Source: Nitrospinaceae bacterium
GTDB taxonomy: Bacteria > Nitrospinota > Nitrospinia > Nitrospinales > VA-1
Length of the DNA: 64,000 nt
Assembly: GCA_029261595.1 (NCBI GenBank)
Contig: JAJDAZ010000056.1
Coordinates: 124,001-188,000, forward strand
Direction of reading: 5' to 3'
The notes beneath the pieces are model-generated. The model saw nothing but the letters and a program-made list of their open reading frames with translations, searched no databases and was not told the origin of the DNA. Each line of letters starts with the position of its first letter. Positions within the stretch are counted from its first letter, which is position 1. The translations under genes were made by a program, and so were the position numbers. This document shows, in pieces, positions 43,842 to 52,964 of the stretch.

Positions 43842-45407
43842 ATGGAAAATAATAAAAAAGTAAGCCGGGCGGCTGGGGCCGTTGGCGGCATGACCCTCGT
43901 TTCCAGAGTTTTCGGAATGTTGCGCGACCTGGTGATCGCCATGCAGTTCGGCTCATCGGCCGCCGCAGACGCCTTCTTTGTGGCCTTTCGCATCCCCAAC
44001 ATGCAGCGCAAAATTTTAGGCGAGGGCGCGGTGAGTGCGGCGTTCATCCCGATATTCAGCGATCTATTGAATACCAAAGGGGAAAAATCCGCCTGGGAAA
44101 TGACCGCCAACCTGCTCAATATTCTTTTTGTCCTGCTTGCCACCCTGACCCTGGCAATGGTTATTTTCACTCCGGCGGTGATCACGGTATTCGCACCGGG
44201 GTTTATTGACGATCCGGAAAAATTCGCGTTGACGGTGAAGCTCACCCGATGGATGGCTCCCTATTTGATCTTCATTGGCTTAGCGGCCTTTTGCATGGGG
44301 ATCTTAAACACCTTTAATGTGTTCGCACTGCCTGCGGCGGCGCCCGTATTGCTCAACCTCTGCATGATCGGGGGCGCTCTATTTATTGCGCCCATGATGG
44401 AAGAACCGATTTTAGGTCTGGCCATTGGCGTCCTGGCGGGAGGAGTCCTGCAACTTCTGGTTCAACTTCCGGCGACCATACGAAAGGGATTAAGATTTGT
44501 AGGTTCTTTCAAAATCAAACATCCGGATATCGTAAGAATCGGAAAGTTGATGGTCCCCATCATTTTCGGCCTCGCTGTTTACGAGATCAATATGCTGGTC
44601 GATACCCTTCTCGCTTCTTTATTGCCTGGTGGGTCGATTTCCTATTTGTATTACGGCAACCGGCTGGTGCAATTGCCATTGGGCGTCTTTGGCGTGGCGC
44701 TGGGAGTGGCCATTCTGCCCATGTTGTCGCAACAGGCCGCCAAAAAGGATTTTCCGGAACTGATCAAAACCGTCGGCTTCGGAATCCGGCTCATACTTTT
44801 CATCACGGTCCCCGCCACCGTCGGGCTGATCGTTTTGCGTTTCCCCATTGTCAACACCCTTTGGGAGCGTGGCGAATTTTTGCGTGTCTCCACAGACGGG
44901 ACGGCCATCGCCTTATTGTATTATTCTATTGGATTGTGCGCGTTCGCCGGGATCAAAGTCATCGCACCGGCGTTCTATTCCCTTCAGGACACCAAAACCC
45001 CGGTAAGGGTTGGGGTGTGGTCCATGCTACTCAATATCGCGCTGAATTTGCTATTGATGGGTCCCCTGCAACATGGAGGGCTGGCGCTGGCGACTTCGCT
45101 TTCAGCGTTGTTCAATGTCCTGTTGCTGATTTTCTTTCTGAGAAAGCGGCTGGGCCTCATGGGGGGCCGCAAGATAATGGTTTCCACCCTCAAACTGGCG
45201 TTATCTTCTACCCTGATGGGAATCCTGATTTACGCCTGCAATCTGGCCTGGTTCGACCCTATGGCCGCGCTTGGCATGAAGGTGGTGGTGGTAATGGGTA
45301 GCATTTTCCTGGGGGTTCTGTGTTTCGGGGTTTTTTCCTACCTGTTGAAAAATGAAGAACTGGCGTTCTTTTTGGATCTTCTAAAAAAGCGCCTTGGCAA
45401 AGCCTGA
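43842..45407 (+). CDS. murJ: lipid II flippase MurJ (MviN)
   Basis: 521 residues. A polytopic inner-membrane protein of the MOP superfamily with about 14 hydrophobic helices. MurJ moves the peptidoglycan precursor lipid II to the periplasmic face. N-terminal VSRVFGMLRDLVIAMQFGSS, FRIPNMQRKILGEGAVSAAF and SISYLYYGNRLVQLPLGVFG are family signatures. Length and motif order are canonical. No Shine-Dalgarno sequence is visible at the start. A monocistronic essential gene. Confidence 0.96.
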   Translation: MENNKKVSRAAGAVGGMTLVSRVFGMLRDLVIAMQFGSSAAADAFFVAFRIPNMQRKILGEGAVSAAFIPIFSDLLNTKGEKSAWEMTANLLNILFVLLATLTLAMVIFTPAVITVFAPGFIDDPEKFALTVKLTRWMAPYLIFIGLAAFCMGILNTFNVFALPAAAPVLLNLCMIGGALFIAPMMEEPILGLAIGVLAGGVLQLLVQLPATIRKGLRFVGSFKIKHPDIVRIGKLMVPIIFGLAVYEINMLVDTLLASLLPGGSISYLYYGNRLVQLPLGVFGVALGVAILPMLSQQAAKKDFPELIKTVGFGIRLILFITVPATVGLIVLRFPIVNTLWERGEFLRVSTDGTAIALLYYSIGLCAFAGIKVIAPAFYSLQDTKTPVRVGVWSMLLNIALNLLLMGPLQHGGLALATSLSALFNVLLLIFFLRKRLGLMGGRKIMVSTLKLALSSTLMGILIYACNLAWFDPMAALGMKVVVVMGSIFLGVLCFGVFSYLLKNEELAFFLDLLKKRLGKA

Positions 45408-45507
45408 CCCCTGACAAGCGATGCCAGACGCTCGGCCCCTACTTTTAAGAATCCTAAAAGACCATAAATCCCTGGCCCGTTAATATTGGATTCCTGTCAC
45501 GGGCTTG

Positions 45508-45535
45508 TTGAATTCCCGGTAACTTCCCTTATAAT
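45508..45535 (+). promoter_or_regulatory. sigma-70 promoter of thrH
   Basis: TTGAAT (45508-45513), a 16-base spacer and an exact TATAAT (45530-45535). The predicted start is near 45542, about 40 bases before the thrH ATG, which has an AAAGGA site. Confidence 0.6.
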
Positions 45536-45579
45536 GGCCGGCCAATCCGTTTTAACTTTAGCCGAAAGGATGATTGCGA

Positions 45580-46203
45580 ATGATTGCCTGTCTTGACCTT
45601 GAAGGGGTGTTGATCCCTGAAGTGTGGATCGCGTTTGCCGAAAAAACCGGGATCGAAAAGCTCCGTCTGACCACCCGGGACATCCCGGACTATGACGAGT
45701 TGATGCGGGGCCGGTTGGAGATCCTGGATGAAAACAATCTGAAGCTTTCGGATATTCAGGAAGTGATCGGCGGCCTCACCCCATTACCGGGGGCGGTGGA
45801 ATTTTTGCAATGGCTTCAATCGGAGTTTGAAGTCATCATCCTTTCTGATACGTTTTATGAGTTTGCCGGGCCCCTGATGGCCCAACTTGGCAATCCGACC
45901 TTATTCTGCCACAGTCTCGTCGTGGACCCTGACGGGAAAATCACCGATTACCGGCTACGCATAACGGATGGAAAAACCAAGGCGGTCCGGGCGATTAAAA
46001 ATCTTAATTTTCAGGTGATTGCGGCTGGGGACTCTTACAATGACACGGGGATGTTGAAAGAAGCAAACGCTGGAATCCTGTATTGTCCGCCGGACAATGT
46101 GATTGAAGAATTCCCGCAGTTTAAAGTCACGCGCAATTATGTTGAATTTAAAGAGGCGCTGATAACCACCCGAGAAGCCTTGCTGAAACCGTCAAACCTA
46201 TAA
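45580..46203 (+). CDS. thrH: bifunctional phosphoserine phosphatase / homoserine phosphotransferase ThrH
   Basis: 207 residues from the ATG at 45580 with AAAGGA 9 bases upstream. HAD fold: motif I is CLDLEGVLIPE, motif II is VIILSDTFYEF, and motif IV is AAGDSYNDTGML. Motif I reads DLEG rather than DxDx, which is the hallmark of ThrH. It removes phosphate from phosphoserine and can pass it to homoserine. It acts in the cytoplasm in serine/threonine metabolism. Confidence 0.93.
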   Translation: MIACLDLEGVLIPEVWIAFAEKTGIEKLRLTTRDIPDYDELMRGRLEILDENNLKLSDIQEVIGGLTPLPGAVEFLQWLQSEFEVIILSDTFYEFAGPLMAQLGNPTLFCHSLVVDPDGKITDYRLRITDGKTKAVRAIKNLNFQVIAAGDSYNDTGMLKEANAGILYCPPDNVIEEFPQFKVTRNYVEFKEALITTREALLKPSNL

Positions 46204-46206
46204 GAT

Positions 46207-46722
46207 TCAGCGGATCTGCAAATCGAGATCGTCCTTGGAAATCCAGCCGGTTTTTCCGCCGGCGGCGATTTTCAGCCATTCTGCATTGCTATCCAGAATA
46301 GTGACCTTGGTCCCCTTGTTCAACACGGTCAGAACTTTTCCCTTATCGGACGGTTTTTCCCTGACTTCGGAGTTATCGACCTTTATTTTGTTGATGGTTT
46401 TAAAGTCCACCGAGTGGGCTTTTTTATCCGCCGGTCCGGCAGGCGATTTCAGGGTGGACCCGGCAGGCACAATATCTTCGTTATTGTCCTTTAAATTGAT
46501 ATCCAGCTTAAAGATGGCGACGGCTCCAAATAAAATCACCACGAGCAAAATCCTGAAAAAAGTCTGACCAAAACCCATGCCTTTATCCGGCTCCTCTTCG
46601 GGAGGGTTCGGTGGACCGCAATGCGGACAAAACGCAACTCCGGTGGGAAGGGGCTCCCTGCATACGGAACAAAAGTTTTGGTTGTCTTTTTTATTGGCGT
46701 TTCCAATCAAGGAATCACTCAT
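46207..46722 (-). CDS. zinc-ribbon, membrane-anchored SH3-domain protein
   Basis: 171 residues in three parts: an N-terminal zinc ribbon (CSVCREPLPTGVAFCPHCG, two CXXC pairs), one membrane helix (FFRILLVVILFGAVAIF, residues about 55-72), and a C-terminal bacterial SH3 domain (INKIKVDNSEVREKPSDKGK, WLKIAAGGKTGWISKDDLDL). The SH3 domain may bind peptidoglycan or peptides outside the membrane. It ends 3 bases from the convergent thrH stop. Function unknown. Confidence 0.82.
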   Translation of the reverse strand: MSDSLIGNANKKDNQNFCSVCREPLPTGVAFCPHCGPPNPPEEEPDKGMGFGQTFFRILLVVILFGAVAIFKLDINLKDNNEDIVPAGSTLKSPAGPADKKAHSVDFKTINKIKVDNSEVREKPSDKGKVLTVLNKGTKVTILDSNAEWLKIAAGGKTGWISKDDLDLQIR

Positions 46723-46736
46723 GGTTCTTTTATCCT

Positions 46737-48254
46737 CTAATTGATTTGGTAAATGGCGCGATACTTGGTTTTAAGGTAGTCGATAAAATGATTCGGATTC
46801 AGAGGTTCGCCTGTGACTCTTTGCACCAGTTCCTGCGGACTGAACAAGCTCCCCTGGGAATGAATTTTCTCATTCAGCCAGTTTTTTATCGGAGCAAAAT
46901 TGCCTTCCCCAATGTACTTCTCGGTATCCGGTAGTTCCCTCTTCATCGTATTAAAAAACTGGCAGGCATACATCGCGCCCAGAGTATAGGAAGGAAAATA
47001 CCCGAAAGCGCCGCCGCTCCAGTGTACATCCTGAAGGACGCCCAAAGTGTCGGTCAGCGGTTGCACGCCGAGATATTCTATCATTTTGCTGTTCCACAGC
47101 TCGGGCAATTCATCAACGCTCACTGACCCGTCGAACAATCCCCTTTCAATCTCGAACCGCAGAATCACGTGCAGGGGATAAGTCAATTCATCGGCTTCCA
47201 CCCGGATGAACGAGGGATTGCAGGTGTTGATCGCTTCATAAAGGGAATTTTGGGAGAGGCCTTTAAGGTTTTCCGGGAAAGTCGCGCGGATGGTTTCCAT
47301 ATAGTGGGTGCAAAAGGCCAGGTTCTGCGCAATCATGCGCTCCCAGAACAGTGATTGGGATTCATGAATTCCCATGGTCAACGCTTCCGAGACGGGCAGA
47401 TCGCGGCCTTCTTTCATCCGCCCCTGCTCATATAATCCGTGACCGGTCTCGTGGATGACCGCATACAGGGACTCAATAAAATCGCTGTCCCGGTAACGGG
47501 TGGTGATACGAACGTCGGTCGGGTGCCCTCCTCCGCAAAACGGATGCACGGACACGTCCATCCTGCCCTGGTCGAAAGCGAATCCCATATCGGTGCTGAT
47601 CTGTTTGCCTAATGCCTCCTGCTTTTCCACCGGGAACGTGCCTTCCAGAAATGAGGTGTCAGGTTTATATTTTGCTTCCCGCACCGATTTAATGAGCGGG
47701 ATCAGTTCCGACTTTAATCGTTCAAAGATCGGTGCGATTTCCGTTTGACTCGTGCCGCGCTCAAAATTATCGATATTCGCGTCGTAGGGAGTGAGATCCG
47801 GGAACACATGGGCCGCCCAATCTTTTTTCAATTCGATAAACCGTTTCAGGGTCGGGGCGAAATCGGAAAATTTGTTATCTTCCCGCGCCTTGATCCAAAC
47901 GAAATGCCCCTTGGAGCCCAGCTCCGCCATCTCCTGCACCAGTTTTTTGGGGACCTTGGTCGCCTTGTCGTATTCCCTTTGCGCTTCCCGGATATTGCAG
48001 GCTTCAAACGCATTGAAAGAGGACGGGTCCTCTTTACTTAGCGCAGAAAGGCATTCGCCCAGCTCCGGGTCGGTACTGCGTTCATGGATCACCCCGGCCA
48101 GGGCGGAAATTTGTTTGGCCCGGTTCTCCGCCGCACCGGACGGCATGATCACTTCCTGATCCCAGTGCAGAGTACTCATCACTCCGCCGAGGCGGGAAAT
48201 TTCTTCCAACTTATCCACTAAATCGCTGTAAGCGGTTTTTACATTCGTTGTCAT
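46737..48254 (-). CDS. metallocarboxypeptidase Taq (M32 family)
   Basis: 505 residues, the normal M32 length. The zinc motif HETGHGLYEQG near residue 266 has the two His ligands and catalytic Glu, the third ligand lying in the downstream EALTMGIHESQSLFWER block; DVRITTRY and HWDQEVIMP are further family signatures. It is a cytoplasmic carboxypeptidase that removes C-terminal residues. It is followed 14 bases later by the zinc-ribbon gene on the same strand. Confidence 0.95.
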   Translation of the reverse strand: MTTNVKTAYSDLVDKLEEISRLGGVMSTLHWDQEVIMPSGAAENRAKQISALAGVIHERSTDPELGECLSALSKEDPSSFNAFEACNIREAQREYDKATKVPKKLVQEMAELGSKGHFVWIKAREDNKFSDFAPTLKRFIELKKDWAAHVFPDLTPYDANIDNFERGTSQTEIAPIFERLKSELIPLIKSVREAKYKPDTSFLEGTFPVEKQEALGKQISTDMGFAFDQGRMDVSVHPFCGGGHPTDVRITTRYRDSDFIESLYAVIHETGHGLYEQGRMKEGRDLPVSEALTMGIHESQSLFWERMIAQNLAFCTHYMETIRATFPENLKGLSQNSLYEAINTCNPSFIRVEADELTYPLHVILRFEIERGLFDGSVSVDELPELWNSKMIEYLGVQPLTDTLGVLQDVHWSGGAFGYFPSYTLGAMYACQFFNTMKRELPDTEKYIGEGNFAPIKNWLNEKIHSQGSLFSPQELVQRVTGEPLNPNHFIDYLKTKYRAIYQIN

Positions 48255-48816
48255 TCGATTCTCGATATTTTATGGGTTCACCCCGCCGGTTGACGGATCG
48301 TATTTTTGCAAAGATACCTCATAAATTTACCGCAAAGGCGCAGAGGACGCAAAGAAAACAAAATAATCAACGGATTTTGACAGGATTTACAGGATTGACA
48401 GGAAAACCCTAAACTCTTTTAACCATAGATGAACACAGATAAACACGGATGAGAAGGATTAAGACCACCCCTTCTCCCCTTTGGGGAGAAGGCTGGGATG
48501 AGGGGATTCATAATGGCTAGAGGCCGAACAAACTTGAGATGTGGAACCAAAAATTTAAAAAATAAGGGTATAGATTTTGATCCCTCCTCACCTTAATCCT
48601 CTCCTCTCAGAGGAGAGGAAATTTTGAATAATTCCTCTCCCTTTCAAGGGGAGTACCCCTGCGGGGCATGAGGACAAAGGTGAAAGATCACATACCCGTG
48701 CCGGGCATGAGGGTTAATGTTAATACCATAAGGGCTGGGTGAGGGGTGATTTGCAGGTAAAACCCATTTTCATGCTATTATAGGCGCACTCCAACAGCGC
48801 ACGACCGGGTTTCACC
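48255..48816. repeat. intergenic region with several dispersed repeats, 562 bp
   Basis: No gene is seen. The stretch holds a chain of repeat motifs: GATGAACACAGATAAAC at 48428-48444 (also at 35.9 kb), a palindrome near 48469-48491 (CCTTCTCCCCTTTGGGGAGAAGG type), and a perfect palindrome CCTCTCCTCT-C-AGAGGAGAGG at 48598-48618. The last belongs to a longer unit (48575-48620) that recurs at 59883-59932. Such clustering suggests a repeat-rich landing zone. An extended -10-like TGCTATTAT at 48774-48782 may be the promoter of the pentapeptide gene. Confidence 0.6.
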
Positions 48817-50007
48817 ATGATCGAGACCGATATTTTAAGCAAACATCTGGAAGCGGTAAAGGAAAACTCAAAAACCGTCCGCAACATATACCTATCCTAC
48901 CTGGGTTTTGCTACTTATATCTGGCTGACGGCGGAAAGCGTCACCCACCTGCAACTCCTCATCCCCAAAGAAGGATTATCTCTCCCCATCATCGGCGTCA
49001 AACTGGGGGTCGTTGGGTTTTTCTGGGTCGCTCCCATCCTGTTGTTCCTGTTTCATATTTATTTCGCTCTCCACGTTTGGAAACTGGCCGAATTATTGGA
49101 TAGGGTTCGAGATGATATGCGATGTGAACCGGATGGATGGCAGGAAAAGATTCCCGGCTCTATGTTTGTCTGGGTTTTTCTGGAACCTGCCCATAAGGGA
49201 GGTTTTGTTTCAAAACTAATGAACGTGTTTGTGTTTCTTTCCTTTTGGTGCGTTGTGCCAATTGTTTTACTGCGTTGCCAGTGGCAATTTCTTCCGTATC
49301 ACCATGCGGTCATAAACCATCTGCTCCAGGGTCTGTTAATCCTGTCATTAATTTTTTCCATTATTTTTTATTTTAAGGTCGCTAGGATTAAACCCCGGAA
49401 AACATTTTACTACGACCAATGGAAATTTTTGATTCCCGATTTACGTAAACCGCGCTACCGATTGTACCAGGGCTTTACCATGATTGTTTCAATTTTGTTT
49501 TTGGTTCTCATGCCCTTATTCAGTACGACCGTGCTGATAATTCCACAAAATAAAGAAGAAAACCAGGCCTGTTTTGAAGGTATGCAAAAACCCTTTGAGT
49601 GGATCGCGGTGAAGTTGAAAACCAAAGCAAAAAAATCGCAATGTAAAAATGGACAAGGATTGAAGATCAAGGATGTCATAGACCGGAATCTTAAATTACG
49701 TGAAAAAAAGTTGGCGATAAAACCCAGTGACACTTTGATCGCGGCTTACAAAGAAAAACCGGAAGAGATTTTGGATAATTATGGAACCCTGGATTTGCAG
49801 GGCAGGCATTTAGAATTTGCAAATTTTTACAAAGCGGACTTAAGAAAAGCCGATCTGCGGTTAGCCCAACTTAGAGGGGTGAATATGCAGAGTGCTAAAC
49901 TTCAAGGATCAAAATTGGGGAGAGCCCAACTTCAAGGAGCCAATTTGTGGAATGCCCAGCTTCAAGGCGGAGATTTAAAGGATGTTGAACTGCAGGGTGC
50001 TTTTTAG
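48817..50007 (+). CDS. membrane-anchored pentapeptide-repeat protein, upstream part of a frameshifted gene
   Basis: 396 residues ending at a TAG reached by a frame shift. About five hydrophobic segments lie in residues 20-255 (YLSYLGFATYIWLTAE; LGVVGFFWVAPILLFLFHIY; VFVFLSFWCVVPIVLL; LLQGLLILSLIFSIIF; MIVSILFLVLMPLFSTTVLI). A charged linker follows, then pentapeptide repeats (A-x-L-x-G type) begin near residue 325 (NFYKADLRKADLRLAQLRG). The reading frame stops in a T5 tract (50001-50005), and the repeats continue in another frame to 50855. The intact protein would have about 678 residues. Confidence 0.8.
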   Translation: MIETDILSKHLEAVKENSKTVRNIYLSYLGFATYIWLTAESVTHLQLLIPKEGLSLPIIGVKLGVVGFFWVAPILLFLFHIYFALHVWKLAELLDRVRDDMRCEPDGWQEKIPGSMFVWVFLEPAHKGGFVSKLMNVFVFLSFWCVVPIVLLRCQWQFLPYHHAVINHLLQGLLILSLIFSIIFYFKVARIKPRKTFYYDQWKFLIPDLRKPRYRLYQGFTMIVSILFLVLMPLFSTTVLIIPQNKEENQACFEGMQKPFEWIAVKLKTKAKKSQCKNGQGLKIKDVIDRNLKLREKKLAIKPSDTLIAAYKEKPEEILDNYGTLDLQGRHLEFANFYKADLRKADLRLAQLRGVNMQSAKLQGSKLGRAQLQGANLWNAQLQGGDLKDVELQGAF

Positions 50008-50855
50008 CTGGAGCCCACCTAAAGGCTGTTAATCTGGAACTTGCCAATTTAATAGGCGCTAAACTGCATGGAGCCCAGCTTCAAGGTTCAGATTTGAATA
50101 ACGCCTTCTTAACAGGGGCGAATTTTGAAGGTGCTCAACTTCAGGGGGCAATAATGTATGGAACTAAGCTTCAAGGCGCGGATTTTTCCAGTGCTCAACT
50201 TCAAGGTGCAAATTTAAATCACGCCTATCTTAAGGGGGTGAATTTTCGGAAAGCCCGGCTTCAAGGGGCAGAATTTTCTGGTTCCCAACTTCAAGGAGCG
50301 AATTTTATGGAAGCTCAACTTCAAGGTGCTAGTTTTTGGAATGCCAACCTACAAGGAATAGATTTTTCTCTTGCGAATTTGGGTGCCTGGGAAATGACAG
50401 AAGGTGAATTAGCCTCTCTAATAAATTCGATTCCACAGGATCGAAAGGCCAGAGAAATTTTTGAGAAAAAAATCAAAAAAAGATTAGGTAAAATTACCCT
50501 TATAAAGGTTTCGGAGGATATAAAAGTTCGTCATTCCTTCGTGAGGGCAAAAAAAGAACAAATTCAATTTATGGGGATCCCTTCGCTTTCTGAAAAAGAA
50601 AGTGTGGCATTTAGAAAAACAATCTACCGTCCTTTGTTATGCAGGCATCCTGTATTGATAAAAGAAAATAGAGATAATAAAAAATATTTGTTCCCAAGAT
50701 TATCAAGCCCCCTCTCTCTAGAAGAAGTGATAGATCACGCTTCAAGGAATTGTCCTAAGTTTTTGCCGAAAAAATATAGAAATTTAAAGAGCCTCGCTCA
50801 AAAAAATCTCCCTTCGGAAGAGCCTTCAACTGGTTCATCCCAGAGCACAAAGTGA
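50004..50855 (+). pseudogene. downstream part of the frameshifted pentapeptide-repeat gene
   Basis: From 50004 the repeat pattern continues unbroken (LAGAHLKAVNLELANLIGAK, then many AQLQGA repeats), without a stop between 50004 and 50852. One extra T in the T5 tract would join both frames into GAFLAGAHLK, so a single-base deletion or sequencing error is the simplest cause. The right-handed beta-helix part ends near 50390, and a C-terminal helical domain of about 150 residues follows. An internal TTG at 50094 has no ribosome-binding site and is probably not used. Confidence 0.75.
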
Positions 50856-50879
50856 CATATCCCATAAAACTGATATAAT
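50852..50879 (+). promoter_or_regulatory. strong promoter upstream of the 83-residue ferritin-like gene
   Basis: GTGACA (50852-50857), a 16-base spacer and TATAAT (50874-50879) with an extended -10 TG at 50871-50872. The -35 box overlaps the stop codon of the pentapeptide gene. The expected start is near 50886, about 42 bases before the ATG. Confidence 0.6.
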
Positions 50880-50927
50880 CCGGTCTATCCTGTTAATCTT
50901 GTCTAAAAAATAAATTGAGCAAAAGCT

Positions 50928-51179
50928 ATGGAAAATGAAAAGGAAACCGCCGGGACGATCAACGCCCGGCTGGAGATCTTATACAAAGGTGTGATCAGTG
51001 AGGAAAACTCGGTGCAGTATTATGAAACGCTGATAGAAAAATCGTCCGGCGACTCCGACGAAGCGATTGGCCAGCGGCGTATGTACGAGGATCTCAGGCA
51101 GGAAGAGTTAAAGCATGTGGAGAGGTTCAAGACCCTCATTGCGCATTGGGAAGAACAGTTGCGTCAATTGGAGGGGTGA
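50928..51179 (+). CDS. small ferritin-like helical protein
   Basis: 83 residues forming two predicted helices with the Glu and Glu-x-x-His pattern of half a ferritin/rubrerythrin four-helix bundle (GVISEENSVQYYETLIEK; DLRQEELKHVERFKTLIAHW). Two copies would complete a metal site. It is too short for a full rubrerythrin, so a dimeric half-ferritin is the best guess. It has its own strong promoter. No family certain. Confidence 0.6.
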   Translation: MENEKETAGTINARLEILYKGVISEENSVQYYETLIEKSSGDSDEAIGQRRMYEDLRQEELKHVERFKTLIAHWEEQLRQLEG

Positions 51180-51243
51180 TTTTTCTATTTAAAAGTCATT
51201 TCTAGACCTAAAATAAATTTTCCATTGATGGGGGATATTTAGC

Positions 51244-51316
51244 CGTCATTGCGAGCGTAGAGAAGCAATCCAGAGTCTCTGGATCGCCACGCCGCTTGTA
51301 GCGGCTCGCGATGACG
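51244..51316. repeat. REP-like imperfect inverted repeat
   Basis: CGTCATTGCGAGC (51244-51256) and GCTCGCGATGACG (51304-51316) are complementary at 12 of 13 positions. The block reads like the widespread cgtcattgcgagc...gctcgcgatgacg repeat of many genomes. It sits between the ferritin-like gene and the convergent TauE gene and may be a transcribed hairpin. Confidence 0.6.
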
Positions 51317-51339
51317 ATGAGATTATTTATTCCCGGCAA

Positions 51340-51693
51340 TCACGATTTCGCCTGCATGAACAGCCAGATCCCAGTGCCGATGAGCAGGACGGCGAACCCG
51401 CGTTTGAAATTCTGATCGGATATATTCTGCAAAATCTGCGGCCCTAACTGGGCTCCCAGAACCCCCCCGGCGGCCAGGATCAACCCGGTTTTGAGATCGA
51501 CGTTTCCCAGTTTCGAATGTGCCCATAGCGAGGACACGGCCACCATCCCGACAAAAAGAATGGACGTGGCCACCGCGACTTTGGCTGGTTTTCCCATATA
51601 GATCAAAAACGGCACGACAAGAAACCCTCCCCCCAATCCGGAACCGGACGAAAGAATCCCCACCACAAATCCCAACACGACTTTGATGATCAA
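51340..51693 (-). CDS. half-length TauE/SafE-family membrane protein
   Basis: 117 residues from a TTG start that overlaps the symporter stop by four bases (TTGA). The sequence matches one half of TauE/SafE anion exporters: VLGFVVGILSSGSGLGGGFL, PFLIYMGKPAKVAVATSILF and GVLGAQLGPQILQNI, with about four hydrophobic segments. Full members have about 250 residues; half-size forms exist and are thought to dimerise. Its coupling with a dicarboxylate symporter is unusual. Substrate unknown. Confidence 0.78.
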   Translation of the reverse strand: MIIKVVLGFVVGILSSGSGLGGGFLVVPFLIYMGKPAKVAVATSILFVGMVAVSSLWAHSKLGNVDLKTGLILAAGGVLGAQLGPQILQNISDQNFKRGFAVLLIGTGIWLFMQAKS

Positions 51694-52925
51694 TTTTCCT
51701 TCCCTCCCTCAACGTATTTGGCTTCCAAAGTATCCACCACCGCCGCACCGACGGAATCACCCCAGACATTGGTCGCGGTGCGAAAGCGGTCGAGCAGCCA
51801 GTCGATGGACAGCAACATGCCGATTCCTTCCAGAGGCAGTCCGACGGCGTGCAGAACCATGACCATGGTGACCAGCCCGGCTTCGGGAATTCCCGCCGCG
51901 CCCACCGCCGCCAGAGTCGCTGTGATGAAAATAATCATTTGTTGTCCAAATCCAAGTTCGATTCCGAACAACTGCGCGATGAACAGCGCGGCCACTGCTT
52001 CATACAGGGCGGTCCCATCCATATTGACGGTTGCGCCAAGGGGCAGGACAAACAAAGACGCCTTGCGCGAAACCATATTGCGTTCTTCGGCGCATTCTAT
52101 GGTCACCGGAAGAGTCGCGGAACTGCTGGCGGTTGAAAAGGCAGTGGTCAACGCTTCACTTGCGTTAATAAAATACTTTAAGGGGTTCCGCTTCGTGACC
52201 ATATAAAGAATCAGCGGCAGAACCACCACTGCGTGCACTCCTAGTGCGAGGACCACGGTAAGGGAATATTTCCCAAGTTTCATGATTTCGGCCAGGAACA
52301 AATCCCCTCCCCCTGCCGCGCCCAGTTTGGATGCGACCAGTGAGAACACTCCCAACGGCGCGACATACATCACCAGATGAACCATTTTCATGATCGCTTC
52401 GTTCACCCCGTCAAAGAAGGCGATGACCGGTTGGCCCTTTTCTCCCAGAGTGGTGAGCACCCCGCCGAATATCAGGGAAAATAGGATGATGGGTAGAATG
52501 TCCAGTTGGGCCATCGACCGAACCAGGTTGTCCGAGACAAAACTTTTCAGGATGTCGGTGACGCCTACCGCTTCCTTTTCGGCAATTCGTTGGGGAATTT
52601 CCGTGGCCGTCATCTCCACGCCTAATCCCGGATTGATGAGGTTGACCATGATCAGGCCCAGCGCCACGGAGATTGCCGTGGTGCAGGTGAAGTAGATGAG
52701 CGTGATGGCTCCGGTTTTTCCGACTTTCCGAACATCGCCCAAACCAGCTATGCCGACGATCATGGAGGAGACGATCAGGGGAATCACCAGCATCTTGAGC
52801 AGGTTGAGGAAAATTTCCCCCATCCATCCCACGACTTCCATTTCCTTACCAAAAACCCAGCCGCTGATGATTCCCGCCGCGATGCCTCCCAGCATCATAT
52901 ATAGAAGTAGGTTGCCTTTTTTCAT
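51690..52925 (-). CDS. dicarboxylate/amino acid:cation symporter (DAACS family)
   Basis: 411 residues. An inner-membrane symporter of the GltP/DctA fold with eight transmembrane helices and two hairpins. Signatures: FSTASSSATLPVTIECAEE (serine-rich HP1), LPLGATVNMDGTALYEAVAA (TM7 with NMDGT) and GIPEAGLVTMVMVL (HP2). It imports glutamate, aspartate or C4-dicarboxylates with Na+ or H+. The TauE gene is coupled to its end. The substrate cannot be told within the family. Confidence 0.93.
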   Translation of the reverse strand: MKKGNLLLYMMLGGIAAGIISGWVFGKEMEVVGWMGEIFLNLLKMLVIPLIVSSMIVGIAGLGDVRKVGKTGAITLIYFTCTTAISVALGLIMVNLINPGLGVEMTATEIPQRIAEKEAVGVTDILKSFVSDNLVRSMAQLDILPIILFSLIFGGVLTTLGEKGQPVIAFFDGVNEAIMKMVHLVMYVAPLGVFSLVASKLGAAGGGDLFLAEIMKLGKYSLTVVLALGVHAVVVLPLILYMVTKRNPLKYFINASEALTTAFSTASSSATLPVTIECAEERNMVSRKASLFVLPLGATVNMDGTALYEAVAALFIAQLFGIELGFGQQMIIFITATLAAVGAAGIPEAGLVTMVMVLHAVGLPLEGIGMLLSIDWLLDRFRTATNVWGDSVGAAVVDTLEAKYVEGGKEN

Positions 52926-52964
52926 TATTGCTCGTTTGGTTTTATGATTTAAAAGGGAGTAAAT

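Noticed and set aside
48771-48782. TGCTATTAT as promoter of the pentapeptide gene
   Set aside because: Extended -10-like but without a -35 box at usual spacing; noted only inside the intergenic entry.
50001-50005. Programmed frameshift in the pentapeptide gene
   Set aside because: A T5 tract alone, without a stimulatory structure or known slippery heptamer, fits deletion or sequencing error better.
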